NCBI RefSeq assembly: GCF_036013525.1 | Contig: NZ_CP107853.1 | Location: 6,634,001-6,698,000 of the forward strand | From: Nonomuraea sp. NBC_00507 | GTDB lineage: Bacteria > Actinomycetota > Actinomycetes > Streptosporangiales > Streptosporangiaceae | Direction of reading: 5' to 3' | Length of the DNA: 64,000 nt | Shown: one piece after another, positions 55,979-64,000 of the stretch | How the letters are laid out: the number at the start of each line of letters is the position of its first letter | Numbering within the stretch: the stretch's first letter is position 1 | The notes under the pieces: generated by a model | What the model saw: only the letters and a program-made list of their open reading frames with translations | The model's database searches: none | Told to the model about the DNA's origin: nothing | Made by a program: the position numbers and the translations under genes

Positions 55979-58267
55979 GTGCCCCGTGATGCGGTCGTGC
56001 CCGACGTAACCGACTCCGGCAGTGCCGAGCCGAGCGGCGTGCCGGCGACGCGCCGGCGGCGGTTTGGGGGTGGGGCCATGAACCCGGTGCTGGAGCCGCT
56101 GTTCCGCACGGTCCGCGCCACCCACCCCAAGGCCGACCTGCGCGTGATCGAGCGTGCCTACGACGTCGCCGCCTACCACCACCGCGACCAGAAGCGGAAG
56201 TCCGGCGACCCGTACATCACGCATCCGCTCGCCGTGGCCACCATCCTCGCCGAGCTCGGCACCGACGACGAGACGTTGTGCGCGGCGCTGCTGCACGACA
56301 CCGTCGAGGACACCGCCTACAGCCTCGACGAGCTGCGCGGCGACTTCGGCGAGACCATCGCGTCCCTGGTCGACGGCGTCACCAAGCTGGACAAGGTGAA
56401 GTTCGGCGACGCCGCCCAGGCCGAGACCGTACGCAAGATGGTGGTCGCGATGGCGCGCGACATCCGCGTGCTGATCATCAAGCTGGCCGACCGGCTGCAC
56501 AACATGCGCACCATGCGCTACCTGCCCGAGCACAAACGGCACCAGAAGTCCCGTGAGACCCTGGAGATCTTCGCGCCGCTGGCCCACCGCCTGGGCATGA
56601 ACACGATCAAGTGGGAGCTCGAGGACCTCGCCTTCGCCATGCTCTACCCCAAGCGCTACGACGAGATCGCGCGCATGGTGTCGGAGCGGGCGCCGCGCAG
56701 GGACCTGTTCCTGCAGGAGGTCATCGAGAAGGTCTCCGGCGACCTGCGCGAGGCGAAGATCCGCGCGGTGGTCAAGGGCCGGCCGAAGCACTACTACTCG
56801 GTCTACCAGAAGATGATCGCGCGTGACGTGGCGTTCGACGACATCTACGACCTGGTGGGCATCCGCGTCCTGGTCGACACCGTGCGCGACTGCTACGCGG
56901 CGCTCGGGACCATCCACGCCCGGTGGAATCCGGTGCCCGGGCGGTTCAAGGACTACATCGCGATGCCCAAGTTCAACATGTACCAGTCGCTGCACACGAC
57001 GGTGATCGGTCCCGAGGGCAAGCCGGTGGAGCTGCAGATCCGCACCCACGCGATGCACCACAGGGCCGAGTACGGCGTGGCCGCGCACTGGAAGTACAAG
57101 GAGGAGGTCGGCGGCTCGGGCCCTCCCGGCAAGGTCAAGCCGGGCAGCGACATGGCCTGGCTGCGCCAGCTCCTCGACTGGCAGAAGGAGACCTCCGACC
57201 CGGGCGAGTTCCTGGATTCGCTGCGCTTCGACCTGTCGGTCTCCGAGGTCTACGTGTTCACCCCGAAGGGGCAGGTCATCGCGCTGCCCGAGGGGGCCAC
57301 TCCCGTCGACTTCGCCTACGCCGTGCACACCGAGGTGGGTCACCGCTGCATCGGGGCCCGCGTCAACGGGCGGCTGGTGCCGCTGGAGTCGCGGCTGGGC
57401 AACGGTGACACCGTCGAGATCTTCACCTCCAAGTCGCCGGACGCCGGGCCGTCGCGCGACTGGCTGAAGTTCGTCAAGTCGGGCCGGGCCCGCAACAAGA
57501 TCCGGCAGTGGTTCTCCAAGGAGCGCCGCGAGACCGCGATCGAGGCGGGCAAGGAGGCCATCGGCCGCGCCATGCGCAAGCAGGGGCTGCCGCTGCAGCG
57601 GCTGATGTCCGGCGAGGCGCTGCTGGCCTTGGCCCGCGACCTGCGCTACCCCGACGTGTCGGCCCTGTACGCGGCCGTGGGGGAGGGGCACATCGCGGCG
57701 CAGGCCGTCGTGCAGAAGCTCGTGGCCTCGATCGGCGGCGTCGACAGCGCCGAGGAGGACATCGCCGAGACCGCCCTGCCGACCCGGCTGCGCGGCCGCC
57801 CCCGGGGCGGCGGCGCGGGCGTCGTGGTGGCGGGGGACGCCGACGTATGGGTGCGTCTGTCGAAGTGCTGCACCCCGGTGCCCGGTGACGAGATCGTCGG
57901 ATTCGTCACCCGCGGGCACGGAGTGTCCGTGCACCGGGGCGACTGCACCAACGTGCAGCAGCTCAAGTCGCAGCCGGACCGGCTGGTGGAGGTCAGCTGG
58001 TCGCCGAGCGACGACAGCGTCTTCCTGGTGGCCATCCAGGTGGAGGCGCTGGATCGGCCGCGCCTGCTGTCCGACGTCACCCGGACGCTGTCCGACCAGC
58101 ACGTCAACATCCTGAGCGCTTCGGTCACGACGTCGCGGGACCGGGTCGCGATCAGCAAGTTCACGTTCGAGATGGGGGACCCGAAGCACCTGGGGCACGT
58201 CCTGAAGGCCGTGCGCAGCATTCAGGGGGTCTTCGACGTCTACCGGGTCAGCGGAGCCGGCAGCTGA
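55979..58267 (+). CDS. relA: Bifunctional (p)ppGpp synthetase/hydrolase Rel
   Basis: A 762-residue long RSH enzyme of the stringent response. After a ~30-residue variable head (GTG 55979, preceded by GGGAGGAG) come the HD hydrolase domain with [12 protein letters not shown] and [10 protein letters not shown] (~75-110), the synthetase domain with [13 protein letters not shown], the [10 protein letters not shown] loop near 320 and [24 protein letters not shown] (in parts), then TGS (~405-465), helical and zinc-finger-like regions ([10 protein letters not shown] near 635) and a C-terminal ACT domain (~690-760). The HD motif and synthetase loop are intact, so both activities are expected. A terminator hairpin follows. 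Confidence 0.97.
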   Translation: MPRDAVVPDVTDSGSAEPSGVPATRRRRFGGGAMNPVLEPLFRTVRATHPKADLRVIERAYDVAAYHHRDQKRKSGDPYITHPLAVATILAELGTDDETLCAALLHDTVEDTAYSLDELRGDFGETIASLVDGVTKLDKVKFGDAAQAETVRKMVVAMARDIRVLIIKLADRLHNMRTMRYLPEHKRHQKSRETLEIFAPLAHRLGMNTIKWELEDLAFAMLYPKRYDEIARMVSERAPRRDLFLQEVIEKVSGDLREAKIRAVVKGRPKHYYSVYQKMIARDVAFDDIYDLVGIRVLVDTVRDCYAALGTIHARWNPVPGRFKDYIAMPKFNMYQSLHTTVIGPEGKPVELQIRTHAMHHRAEYGVAAHWKYKEEVGGSGPPGKVKPGSDMAWLRQLLDWQKETSDPGEFLDSLRFDLSVSEVYVFTPKGQVIALPEGATPVDFAYAVHTEVGHRCIGARVNGRLVPLESRLGNGDTVEIFTSKSPDAGPSRDWLKFVKSGRARNKIRQWFSKERRETAIEAGKEAIGRAMRKQGLPLQRLMSGEALLALARDLRYPDVSALYAAVGEGHIAAQAVVQKLVASIGGVDSAEEDIAETALPTRLRGRPRGGGAGVVVAGDADVWVRLSKCCTPVPGDEIVGFVTRGHGVSVHRGDCTNVQQLKSQPDRLVEVSWSPSDDSVFLVAIQVEALDRPRLLSDVTRTLSDQHVNILSASVTTSRDRVAISKFTFEMGDPKHLGHVLKAVRSIQGVFDVYRVSGAGS

Positions 58268-58293
58268 CCGACGGCCCCTCGCGGGGCTTCGGT
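58267..58293 (+). terminator. Hairpin after rel
   Basis: Inner stem GCCCC/GGGGC (58274-58278 / 58283-58287) with a TCGC loop is extended by ACCGA/TCGGT (58267-58271 / 58289-58293) across a small internal loop. A CCTTTC stretch follows. The rest of the gap to 58485 shows no gene. Confidence 0.65.
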
Positions 58294-58485
58294 CCTTTCG
58301 CTCGGGCTCGGCAGGCGAGGGTGGCCCACTCTGGACCGCTGCGTTGGCAGGGCGCCGTGGGCGCTGCCGCGTGGTGCCGGCCGATGCCGCCACCGGATCA
58401 CCGTGCTGCCGATCAGAGGCTTCGGGGCTTGACGTCCATCTGGGGCGCCGGCCGCCGAGCCGCCGGACCGGGCCGTGCCGGCGGG

Positions 58486-59577
58486 TCAGCGGGGGCGCAG
58501 GTCGGGGAGGTTGACGACGATGGCCTCCTGGGTGCTGCGGGCGATCACGACGACCGCCTCCTGAGCCGGGTCCGGGTTCTCCTCGCGATGAGGCACGTAC
58601 GGCGGCACGAAGACGTAGTCGCCGGGCTTGGTCTCCAGCCGCACCTCCCGCGCTCCCTCCAGGAACACGAACGACGGCGTGCCGCTGACCACGTAGATCG
58701 CCGTCTCCGACGCCCCATGGTGATGATCGGAGGACCGGGTGGCCGGCGCCACGTGCGTCTGCCCCATCCACAACCGCGCCGACCCGGCGGTGGCCCCGCT
58801 GATGGCCGCCAGCCGCCGCATGCCCGAGCTCTGCGCCGTGCCGCCCGAGAGCCCCTCTGCGGGCACGTGACGCAGCGGCCGGTGAAACGGGTCGCCCTCG
58901 GCCCGATAGCCCTCCCAGAGCCGCCCTCCCGCCCCCTCAAGCACATCTGAGGCCACGGCGGCCAGCCGTGCCGGGTCGTCGTGCGCGGCGAGCAGCTCGG
59001 CGGCCAGGTCCGGGTCGTGCGCGCGGAGCTCGCGCAGCAGCCACTTGCCGCTGCCCTGCCACCTGCGCCCGAACCCCAGCGCCATCCTGGCCGTCTCCTG
59101 CACCACCTGCCACCGGATGAACGTCTGCTCGCCGGGATCGATCGCCCCCGACAGGTCGTCCAGGAGGTCGGAGAGCGCGTATCTGGCCCGCTCGGCCTCT
59201 GTGTCCGTCAACCCGCCCGGGCCGGCCGCCAGGCGCTCGCTCAGGGCCGTCTGGAGGTCGCTGGCCCGGCCGCTGGTCCGGTCGGTCAGCACCGCGCCCT
59301 CGGCGCACATGCGCGCCAGGGTCGGCTGCCGCCGGTCGAAGTCCTTGTCGAGGTAGGCGTGCAGGCTGGTCTCGCTGTGCACGAACAGCTCGACCGGCCA
59401 CCCGCGCCAGCGCAGCGACTCGCGATAGGGGACGGGCAGGCCGTCGAGCACCACGACGACGTCCAGGTCCGACGTGCTGGTGCGCTGCTCGGTGAGCACG
59501 CTGCCGCCGACGAAGGCGTACAGGGCCCCCGGGAACATCTCCTCGACGAGAGCGCGAGCGACGCTGACGGGATCCAT
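58486..59577 (-). CDS. Nucleotidyltransferase-domain / cupin fusion protein
   Basis: A 363-residue protein made of two normally separate parts. Residues 1 to ~245 look like a minimal nucleotidyltransferase with a helical C-terminal domain: GGSVLTEQRTSTSDLD (Gly-Ser loop and Asp37/Asp39), then VVVVLDG and PVELFVH, and a substrate-domain-like region ending GRLWEGYRAEG. Residues ~255-363 form a complete cupin: HHHGASETAIYVVSG (metal His285-287 and Glu291) and PGDYVFVPPYVPHREEN (His330). The join is in frame with no stop. Nucleotidyltransferases of this fold modify small molecules or proteins; single-domain cupins of this kind bind metal. Combined function unknown. Convergent with rel. Confidence 0.85.
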   Translation of the reverse strand: MDPVSVARALVEEMFPGALYAFVGGSVLTEQRTSTSDLDVVVVLDGLPVPYRESLRWRGWPVELFVHSETSLHAYLDKDFDRRQPTLARMCAEGAVLTDRTSGRASDLQTALSERLAAGPGGLTDTEAERARYALSDLLDDLSGAIDPGEQTFIRWQVVQETARMALGFGRRWQGSGKWLLRELRAHDPDLAAELLAAHDDPARLAAVASDVLEGAGGRLWEGYRAEGDPFHRPLRHVPAEGLSGGTAQSSGMRRLAAISGATAGSARLWMGQTHVAPATRSSDHHHGASETAIYVVSGTPSFVFLEGAREVRLETKPGDYVFVPPYVPHREENPDPAQEAVVVIARSTQEAIVVNLPDLRPR

Positions 59578-59646
59578 GGCGCAAGCCTAGATCGCAGGCC
59601 GCTTCGCGTGCCGCCCGATTCCCCACGATCGGGCGGGAAGGCGACG

Positions 59647-60876
59647 TCAGCTGAACTCGGCCAGCGTCCGCTCGGCCTCCTCGAGCCAGGAGCGGCGGGC
59701 CACCAGGGCTTCCTCGGCCTCCTTGACGTCCTTGGCACGCCCGGCCGCCTGCGCCTTGGCCAGCCGCTTCTCCAGCTGCTCGATCGAGGTGCGCAGCTGG
59801 TCGACCGTGCTCTGCGCGCGGGCCCTGGCCTCAGGGTTGGACCGCTTCCACTCGGCGTCCTCGGCCTTGCGCACGGCCTCGTCGACCTTGCGCAGCCCGC
59901 CCTCGAGCCGGTCGCGCTGCTCGCGCGGCACCGGGCCCGCGGCCTCCCACCGCTCCAGGATGTGCCGCAGCGCGCCCCGGGCCGTACGTACGTCGGTGAC
60001 CGGGAGAATCTTCTCCGCCTCGGCCAGGAGCTCCTCCTTGACCTGCGCGTTGGCCGCCAGCGAGGCGTCCCGCTCGGCGAAGACCGCCGACCGGGCCTGG
60101 AAGAACTGGTCCTGCGCGGCCTTGAAGCGGGCCCACAGCTCGTCCTCGGCCTCCCGCGAGGCCCGCCCTGCGCTCTTCCACTGCTGCATCAGCTCGCGGT
60201 AGACGGCCGCGGTCTGGCCCCAGTCGGTGGAGTCCGCGAGCGCCTCGGCCTCGGCCACGATGCGCTCCTTGGCCGCGCGGATGCCCTCGCGCTGCTCGTC
60301 CAGGCCCGCGAAGTATTGCTTGCGCCGCTTGGCGAACGCCGTGCGGGCGGCCGACAGCCGCTTCCACAGCGCCGCCTCGGTGACCCTGTCGATGCGGTCG
60401 GCGGCCTTCCACTCCTCGACCAGCTGGCGCAGCCGCTCGCCGCCCGACTTCCAGTGGGTAGTCTCGTCGGCGATCCGCTCGGCCTCGCCGACGATGCGCT
60501 CCTTGACCGCCCTGGCCTCGGCGCGCGCGTGATCACGGGCCGCCTTGACCTCCTCGCGGCGCTGGGCGACCAGCTCCGTCAGGCCGTCCAGGCGGGTGGT
60601 CAGCGCGGCCAGGTCGCCGATGGCATGGGCGTCCGCGACGGCCTCGCGCAGCTTGGCGATGCTGGCCTCGGCCTGCGCCGGTGCCAGATCCGTGCCCCGA
60701 ACCCGCTGCTCGAGCAGCTGAACCTGGCCCGCCAGCTCGTCGTACTTGCGATGGAAGTACGCCAGTGCCTCTTCGGGTTCACCGGCCTGCCAGGAGCCGA
60801 CGGCCCGCTCTCCCTCAGCCGTACGCACGTAGACGGTGCCGTCGTCGTCTACCCGGCCCCACGGGTCGGTGCTCAC
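59647..60876 (-). CDS. DUF349 coiled-coil protein
   Basis: A 409-residue, highly charged helical protein. GTG 60876 is favoured because GGGAGGA stands 5 bases upstream. After an N-terminal beta segment (STDPWGRVDDDGTVYVRT) and a coiled-coil part (~40-125) come DUF349 repeats of ~70-75 residues, each with a W-K-x-[AG]-x-R core: HWKSGGERLRQLVEEWKAADRI, then RELMQQWKSAGRASREAEDELWARF, then HILERWEAAGPVPREQRDRLE (quoted in part). DUF349 proteins are cytosolic; their exact role is not settled. The gene lies downstream of the cyclophilin gene on the same strand (62-base gap). Confidence 0.9.
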   Translation of the reverse strand: MSTDPWGRVDDDGTVYVRTAEGERAVGSWQAGEPEEALAYFHRKYDELAGQVQLLEQRVRGTDLAPAQAEASIAKLREAVADAHAIGDLAALTTRLDGLTELVAQRREEVKAARDHARAEARAVKERIVGEAERIADETTHWKSGGERLRQLVEEWKAADRIDRVTEAALWKRLSAARTAFAKRRKQYFAGLDEQREGIRAAKERIVAEAEALADSTDWGQTAAVYRELMQQWKSAGRASREAEDELWARFKAAQDQFFQARSAVFAERDASLAANAQVKEELLAEAEKILPVTDVRTARGALRHILERWEAAGPVPREQRDRLEGGLRKVDEAVRKAEDAEWKRSNPEARARAQSTVDQLRTSIEQLEKRLAKAQAAGRAKDVKEAEEALVARRSWLEEAERTLAEFS

Positions 60877-60938
60877 CGTGTCCTCCCGCACTATCCATCA
60901 GACCCTTCGGGACTACTTCGTCCCTAGTTTGTATTACG

Positions 60939-61814
60939 TCAGCTCTTGCCGGCGATTGTCACGTCTTTGATTTCGACGGATTGCTTCGGTGCTCCCGTCC
61001 CGTCCCCCATGTCGGCGATGACGCCTGCTTTGCTTACCTTGTCCAGGATGTCGAGCCCCTTGGTGATCGTACCCACCGGCGTGTAAAGCGGGTCGAGTTG
61101 GATGTCTCCGAAAACGAGGAAGAACTGGCTTCCCGTGCTGCCCGGCGCCTGGGTTTTGGCCATCGCCATCACGCCGCGCTTGTACTGGGCACCCTGCAGG
61201 TTCTCCTCGGCCATGACGAAACCGGGGCCGCCCGAGCCGTCCTGGCTCTTGCCGTCGGCCTTGGCGGTCGGGTCGCCGCACTGCAGCATCGGGAACTTGT
61301 CGCTGCCGAGCCGGTGGCACTTGCTGCCGTCGTAGTACTTCTTCTTCGCCAGGAATTCCAGCGAGTTGGTCGTGCAGGGCGCCTTGGCGTTGTTGAGCTC
61401 GACCACGATGTCGCCCTGATTGGTCTTGAACGTCATCGTCTTCGTGGCGGGCGTGGTCTTGACGCTCTTCGGCGGCATGCCGACGTCCTTGACCTGCCCG
61501 CCGGCGGTGTCCTTGACATAGTCGCAGGTGCCGGTCGCCGCGTCGTACGGCTTCGGCCCCGTGCTCGCGCTCGGCGCCGCCGTGGCGGTGTCGGCGGCCG
61601 ACGCCGAGGGCGTGGCGGCCGCTTCCGTGGTTTGATCACCGCCGCCCAGCAGGGCGACCGCCGCCACGATGCCGCCGACCACGATCACCACGCCCACAGT
61701 GGAGCCGATGATCGCCGTGCGCTTGGCCTTCTGCTCGCGCTCGACACGGCGCTGCATCTGCCGTTCGTAGTGCTCACGCGCCAGCTGCTTCTGCCGGTCC
61801 TTCCCCGTGGCCAC
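60939..61814 (-). CDS. Membrane-anchored cyclophilin-type peptidyl-prolyl isomerase
   Basis: A 291-residue protein with a charged cytosolic N terminus (KDRQKQLAREHYERQMQRR), one membrane helix (~37-60, IIGSTVGVVIVVGGIVAAVALL), an Ala/Thr/Ser-rich linker and an extracytoplasmic cyclophilin domain (~125-291): GDIVVELNNAKAPCTTNSLEF, CHRLGSDKFPMLQCGDP, SQFFLVFGD and YTPVGTITKGLDIL. It should catalyse proline isomerisation of exported proteins. GTG 61814 is preferred because GGGAGG precedes it; ATG 61829 would add five residues. In M. tuberculosis a cyclophilin (Rv2582) likewise sits between rel and the MBL gene. Confidence 0.93.
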   Translation of the reverse strand: MATGKDRQKQLAREHYERQMQRRVEREQKAKRTAIIGSTVGVVIVVGGIVAAVALLGGGDQTTEAAATPSASAADTATAAPSASTGPKPYDAATGTCDYVKDTAGGQVKDVGMPPKSVKTTPATKTMTFKTNQGDIVVELNNAKAPCTTNSLEFLAKKKYYDGSKCHRLGSDKFPMLQCGDPTAKADGKSQDGSGGPGFVMAEENLQGAQYKRGVMAMAKTQAPGSTGSQFFLVFGDIQLDPLYTPVGTITKGLDILDKVSKAGVIADMGDGTGAPKQSVEIKDVTIAGKS

Positions 61815-61848
61815 CGCTTTGCCTCCCATAGTCAATCAACTGAGGTGG

Positions 61849-61881
61849 GCGAATCGTATCGGCCAATGGGTAATGATTCGC
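61849..61881. promoter_or_regulatory. Inverted repeat GCGAATC...GATTCGC between divergent genes
   Basis: Perfect 7-base arms at 61849-61855 and 61875-61881 lie 19 bases apart in the 138-base region between the cyclophilin gene (minus) and the MBL gene (plus). The spacing is long for a terminator and suits a pair of regulator half-sites. No promoter could be placed with confidence. Confidence 0.35.
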
Positions 61882-61952
61882 AGCCCGGCGACCCGCACCG
61901 GTACCCTTCGGTTACATTCCCATTGGCTTTTCGACGAGATCACCTGAGGCAG

Positions 61953-62633
61953 ATGCTCATCGCCGGCTTCCCCGCAGGGGCCTTCCAGACCAATTGTTAC
62001 GTCGTCGCGCCTGCCGCCGGTGAGGAGTGCGTCATCGTCGATCCAGGTCAGGACGCGACCGAAGCCGTCGACGAGCTGCTGCGCGAGCACCGGCTCAAGC
62101 CGGTCGCGGTCCTGCTCACCCACGGTCACCTCGACCACGTCTGGTCGGTCGCCCCGGTGTGCGGCGCGCGCGACGTCCCCGCGTGGATCCATCCCGAGGA
62201 CCGCCACCTGCTGAGCGACCCGGCCGCGGGCTGGTCCGACACGAGCGCCTCGCTGTTCGGCGGCCTCACGCTGAGCGAGCCCGACGACGTGCGCGAGCTG
62301 ACCGACGGCGCGGTCCTCAAGCTGGCCGGCCTCGAGCTCGTGGTGGACCACACGCCCGGCCATACCAGGGGGTCGGTGAGCTTCCGGCTGCCCGATGACG
62401 AGGTCATGTTCTCGGGCGACCTGCTGTTCGCCGGCTCCATCGGACGCTCTGACCTGCCCGGGGGCGACTACCCGACGATCCTGCGCAGCCTGGCCGCCAA
62501 GTGCCTGCCGCTGCCTGACGATACGGTCGTCCTGCCGGGCCACGGACCACAGACCACGATCGGCCGCGAGCGCGCTACCAACCCATACTTGAAAGAAGCA
62601 GCGCCGCACGCCGGTCCCACACGAGGGATCTAA
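61953..62633 (+). CDS. MBL-fold metallo-hydrolase (glyoxalase II-like)
   Basis: A 226-residue metallo-beta-lactamase-fold protein. ATG 61953 ([18 protein letters not shown]) is typical of the family, and GAGG is just upstream. Metal ligands: THGHLDH near residues 55-61, HTPGHTRGS near 132, the Asp in FSGDLLF near 152 and the terminal GHGPQT His. Substrate specificity (hydroxyacylglutathione, other thioesters or persulfides) cannot be told; actinobacteria use mycothiol, so a glutathione substrate is unlikely. Its stop codon overlaps the hisS ATG (TAATG), and hisS is coupled to aspS, giving an MBL-hisS-aspS operon. Confidence 0.92.
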   Translation: MLIAGFPAGAFQTNCYVVAPAAGEECVIVDPGQDATEAVDELLREHRLKPVAVLLTHGHLDHVWSVAPVCGARDVPAWIHPEDRHLLSDPAAGWSDTSASLFGGLTLSEPDDVRELTDGAVLKLAGLELVVDHTPGHTRGSVSFRLPDDEVMFSGDLLFAGSIGRSDLPGGDYPTILRSLAAKCLPLPDDTVVLPGHGPQTTIGRERATNPYLKEAAPHAGPTRGI

Positions 62634-63889
62634 TGAGCTTCCAAGCACCCAAAGGCGTCAAGGAGTACGTCCCACCGCAGGCCTCGACGTTCTACGCGAT
62701 TCGCGGAGCGTTCGCGGAGACGGCCAGGCGTGCGGGCTACGCCTACCTCGAGACTGCGGTTTTCGAGGACACCCAGCTGTTCGCGCGCGGCGTCGGCGAG
62801 TCCACCGACGTCGTGAGCAAGGAGATGTACACCTTCACCGACCGCGGCGGCAGGTCGCTGACGCTGCGCCCGGAGTTCACCGCCGGCGTGCTGCGCGCGG
62901 TCCTGGAATATGGCCTGCACCGCGGCCAGCTCCCGGTGAAGGTCTGGACCGACGGCCCGGTCTTCCGCGCCGAGGCGCCTCAGGAGGGCCGCTACCGCCA
63001 GTTCTACCAGCTCGACCTGGAGGCGATCGGCAGCGAGGACCCGGCCGTCGACGCCGAGACCATCGCGCTGGCCTGGCAGTGGTACTCCGCGCTCGGCCTC
63101 ACCCAGGTGCGGTTGCTGCTCAACTCGCTGGGCTGCAAGGAATGCCGCCCGGCTTACCGCGCCCGGTTGCAGGAGTTCCTGCGCGCGCTCGACCTTGACG
63201 AGGCCACCAGGGCCCGAATCGAGATCAATCCGTTGCGCGTGCTCGACGACAGGCGCCCCGAGGTCCGTGCGCAGCTGGAGGGAGCGCCGCTCATCGGCGA
63301 CCACCTCTGCCCTGCCTGCAAGGCCTACCACGACCGGGTCAAACAGCTGCTGGCCGACCTCGGCGTCTCGTGGGAGGACGCGCCCAGGCTGGTGCGCGGG
63401 CTCGACTACTACACCCGCACCACCTTCGAGTTCGACCACCCGCTGCTGGGCGCACAGTCCGGCATCGGCGGTGGCGGCCGCTACGACGGGCTCTCCGAGG
63501 CCATCGGCGGGCCACCGTTGCCCGGCATCGGCTTCGGCCTCGGCCTCGACCGCACGGTGATCGCCATGGAGAGGGAGGGCATCGCGCTCGCCGCCCCGCC
63601 TCGGTGCGAGGTGTACGGTGTGGCGCTGGGCGACGAGGCGGCGCGCGCCATGTTCAAGCTCGTGAACGAGCTGCGCGCGGCCGGTGTCGCCGCCGACATG
63701 GCCTACGGCGGCAAGGGGCTCAAGGGCGCCATGAAGGGCGCCGACCGTTCGGGCGCCGCGTTCGCGCTGATCCTGGGCGATCGCGACCTGGCCGCCGAGG
63801 CCGTGCAAGTGAAAGACCTGACCACCGCTGACCAGACCGAGGTGCCCTTGGCCGAGGTCGTCGAATTCTTGAAAGGGAAAGTGCAGTGA
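62633..63889 (+). CDS. hisS: Histidyl-tRNA synthetase
   Basis: A 418-residue class II synthetase that charges tRNA-His. Visible motifs: [11 protein letters not shown] at the N terminus, motif 2 region [14 protein letters not shown] near residue 80 and [19 protein letters not shown] near 113, the histidine-specific [13 protein letters not shown] near 257, motif 3 [12 protein letters not shown] near 303, and an anticodon-binding domain (~325-418). The ATG overlaps the stop of the MBL gene by one base, and its own stop overlaps the aspS GTG, so all three are translated from one message. TLRPEFTA in place of the more common RPEGTA is a variant I note without further conclusion. Confidence 0.97.
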   Translation: MSFQAPKGVKEYVPPQASTFYAIRGAFAETARRAGYAYLETAVFEDTQLFARGVGESTDVVSKEMYTFTDRGGRSLTLRPEFTAGVLRAVLEYGLHRGQLPVKVWTDGPVFRAEAPQEGRYRQFYQLDLEAIGSEDPAVDAETIALAWQWYSALGLTQVRLLLNSLGCKECRPAYRARLQEFLRALDLDEATRARIEINPLRVLDDRRPEVRAQLEGAPLIGDHLCPACKAYHDRVKQLLADLGVSWEDAPRLVRGLDYYTRTTFEFDHPLLGAQSGIGGGGRYDGLSEAIGGPPLPGIGFGLGLDRTVIAMEREGIALAAPPRCEVYGVALGDEAARAMFKLVNELRAAGVAADMAYGGKGLKGAMKGADRSGAAFALILGDRDLAAEAVQVKDLTTADQTEVPLAEVVEFLKGKVQ

Positions 63890-64000
63890 TCCGCACGCAT
63901 ACGGCCGGGTCGCTCCGCGAGGAGCACGCCGGGCAGCAGGTGACGCTCGCGGGATGGGTGGCCCGCCGCCGCGACCATGGCGGCGTGGTCTTCATCGACC
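63886..64000 (+). CDS. aspS: Aspartyl-tRNA synthetase, 5' end only
   Basis: The window ends 38 codons into this gene. GTG 63886 overlaps the hisS stop (GTGA). The visible part reads like the N-terminal OB-fold anticodon-binding domain of bacterial Asp[16 protein letters not shown], then [20 protein letters not shown], the family's opening strands. hisS followed by aspS is the order in M. tuberculosis. The catalytic domain is outside the window. Confidence 0.93.
   Translation, partial: MIRTHTAGSLREEHAGQQVTLAGWVARRRDHGGVVFID

Noticed and set aside
60681..61952. Long plus-strand frame leading into the MBL hydrolase
   Set aside because: It runs antisense over the DUF349 and cyclophilin genes; family homology begins at ATG 61953.
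1..64000. tRNA or rRNA genes
   Set aside because: No cloverleaf with a GTTCGAATC-type T-loop and matching acceptor stem, and no rRNA stretch, was recognised on either strand by eye; a dedicated tRNA scan would be decisive.

Overview
The window comes from the chromosome of a high-G+C, GTG-start-rich actinomycete. The order thrS - HIT (Ap4A phosphorylase-like) - pgsA - PIM acyltransferase - pimA - pdxS - pdxT - YebC - ruvCAB - yajC/secD/secF - apt - rel - cyclophilin - MBL hydrolase - hisS - aspS is the backbone known from Mycobacterium tuberculosis (thrS to aspS), here loosened by many inserted genes. F420-type LLM oxidoreductase, phosphatidylinositol/PIM genes, an Eis-like acetyltransferase, a SecD with a long Pro/Ala/Ser/Thr insert and large accessory genes suggest a filamentous actinomycete, most likely Streptosporangiales (for example a Nonomuraea-like organism). 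That placement is inference from recall, not a database result.

Left part (1-24.5 kb) is accessory: a cut-off SDR; a small membrane protein; a secreted zinc metallopeptidase; an unknown 422-residue protein facing an ECF sigma factor; then an operon of a CRP/FNR regulator, an MpaB/DUF2236-type oxygenase and a cyclase-like/AAA/TPR giant protein, with a CRP-type palindrome in front of it. Next come an FMN alpha-hydroxy-acid oxidase, an HD protein, a P450 - HAD - DUF4031 operon whose HAD has lost key residues, a membrane/HTH protein with a DUF2786 protein, a secreted HAF-repeat protein, a Ldh - MHS transporter - SDR operon, phosphoglucomutase and an F420 oxidoreductase.

Middle part (24.5-46 kb): GH25 lysozyme, thrS, TM2 protein, PIG-L deacetylase, Asp23 protein, HIT protein, a large alkaline-phosphatase-like membrane protein, a GHL10 glycoside hydrolase and an EF-G-like GTPase. 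These are followed by the pgsA - acyltransferase - pimA - LemA-like operon that builds phosphatidylinositol mannosides, a DUF3048 lipoprotein, PLP synthase (pdxS and pdxT, separated by a PhoD phosphatase and a secreted EEP protein) and YebC.

Right part (46-64 kb): a fused double ABC permease without partners plus an Eis-like acetyltransferase, the Holliday-junction genes ruvC-ruvA-ruvB with a repeat-built small ORF coupled between ruvC and ruvA, yajC-secD-secF (protein export), apt and rel (purine salvage and stringent response), a nucleotidyltransferase-cupin fusion, a DUF349 protein, a membrane-anchored cyclophilin, an MBL hydrolase, hisS and the start of aspS.

Three intergenic or junction places carry GC-rich tandem repeats (14 bp, 45 bp, about 16 bp and 48 bp units). 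Many operon ends have strong GC hairpins that I list as terminators. I saw no rRNA, tRNA, CRISPR array, transposase, integrase or phage module.
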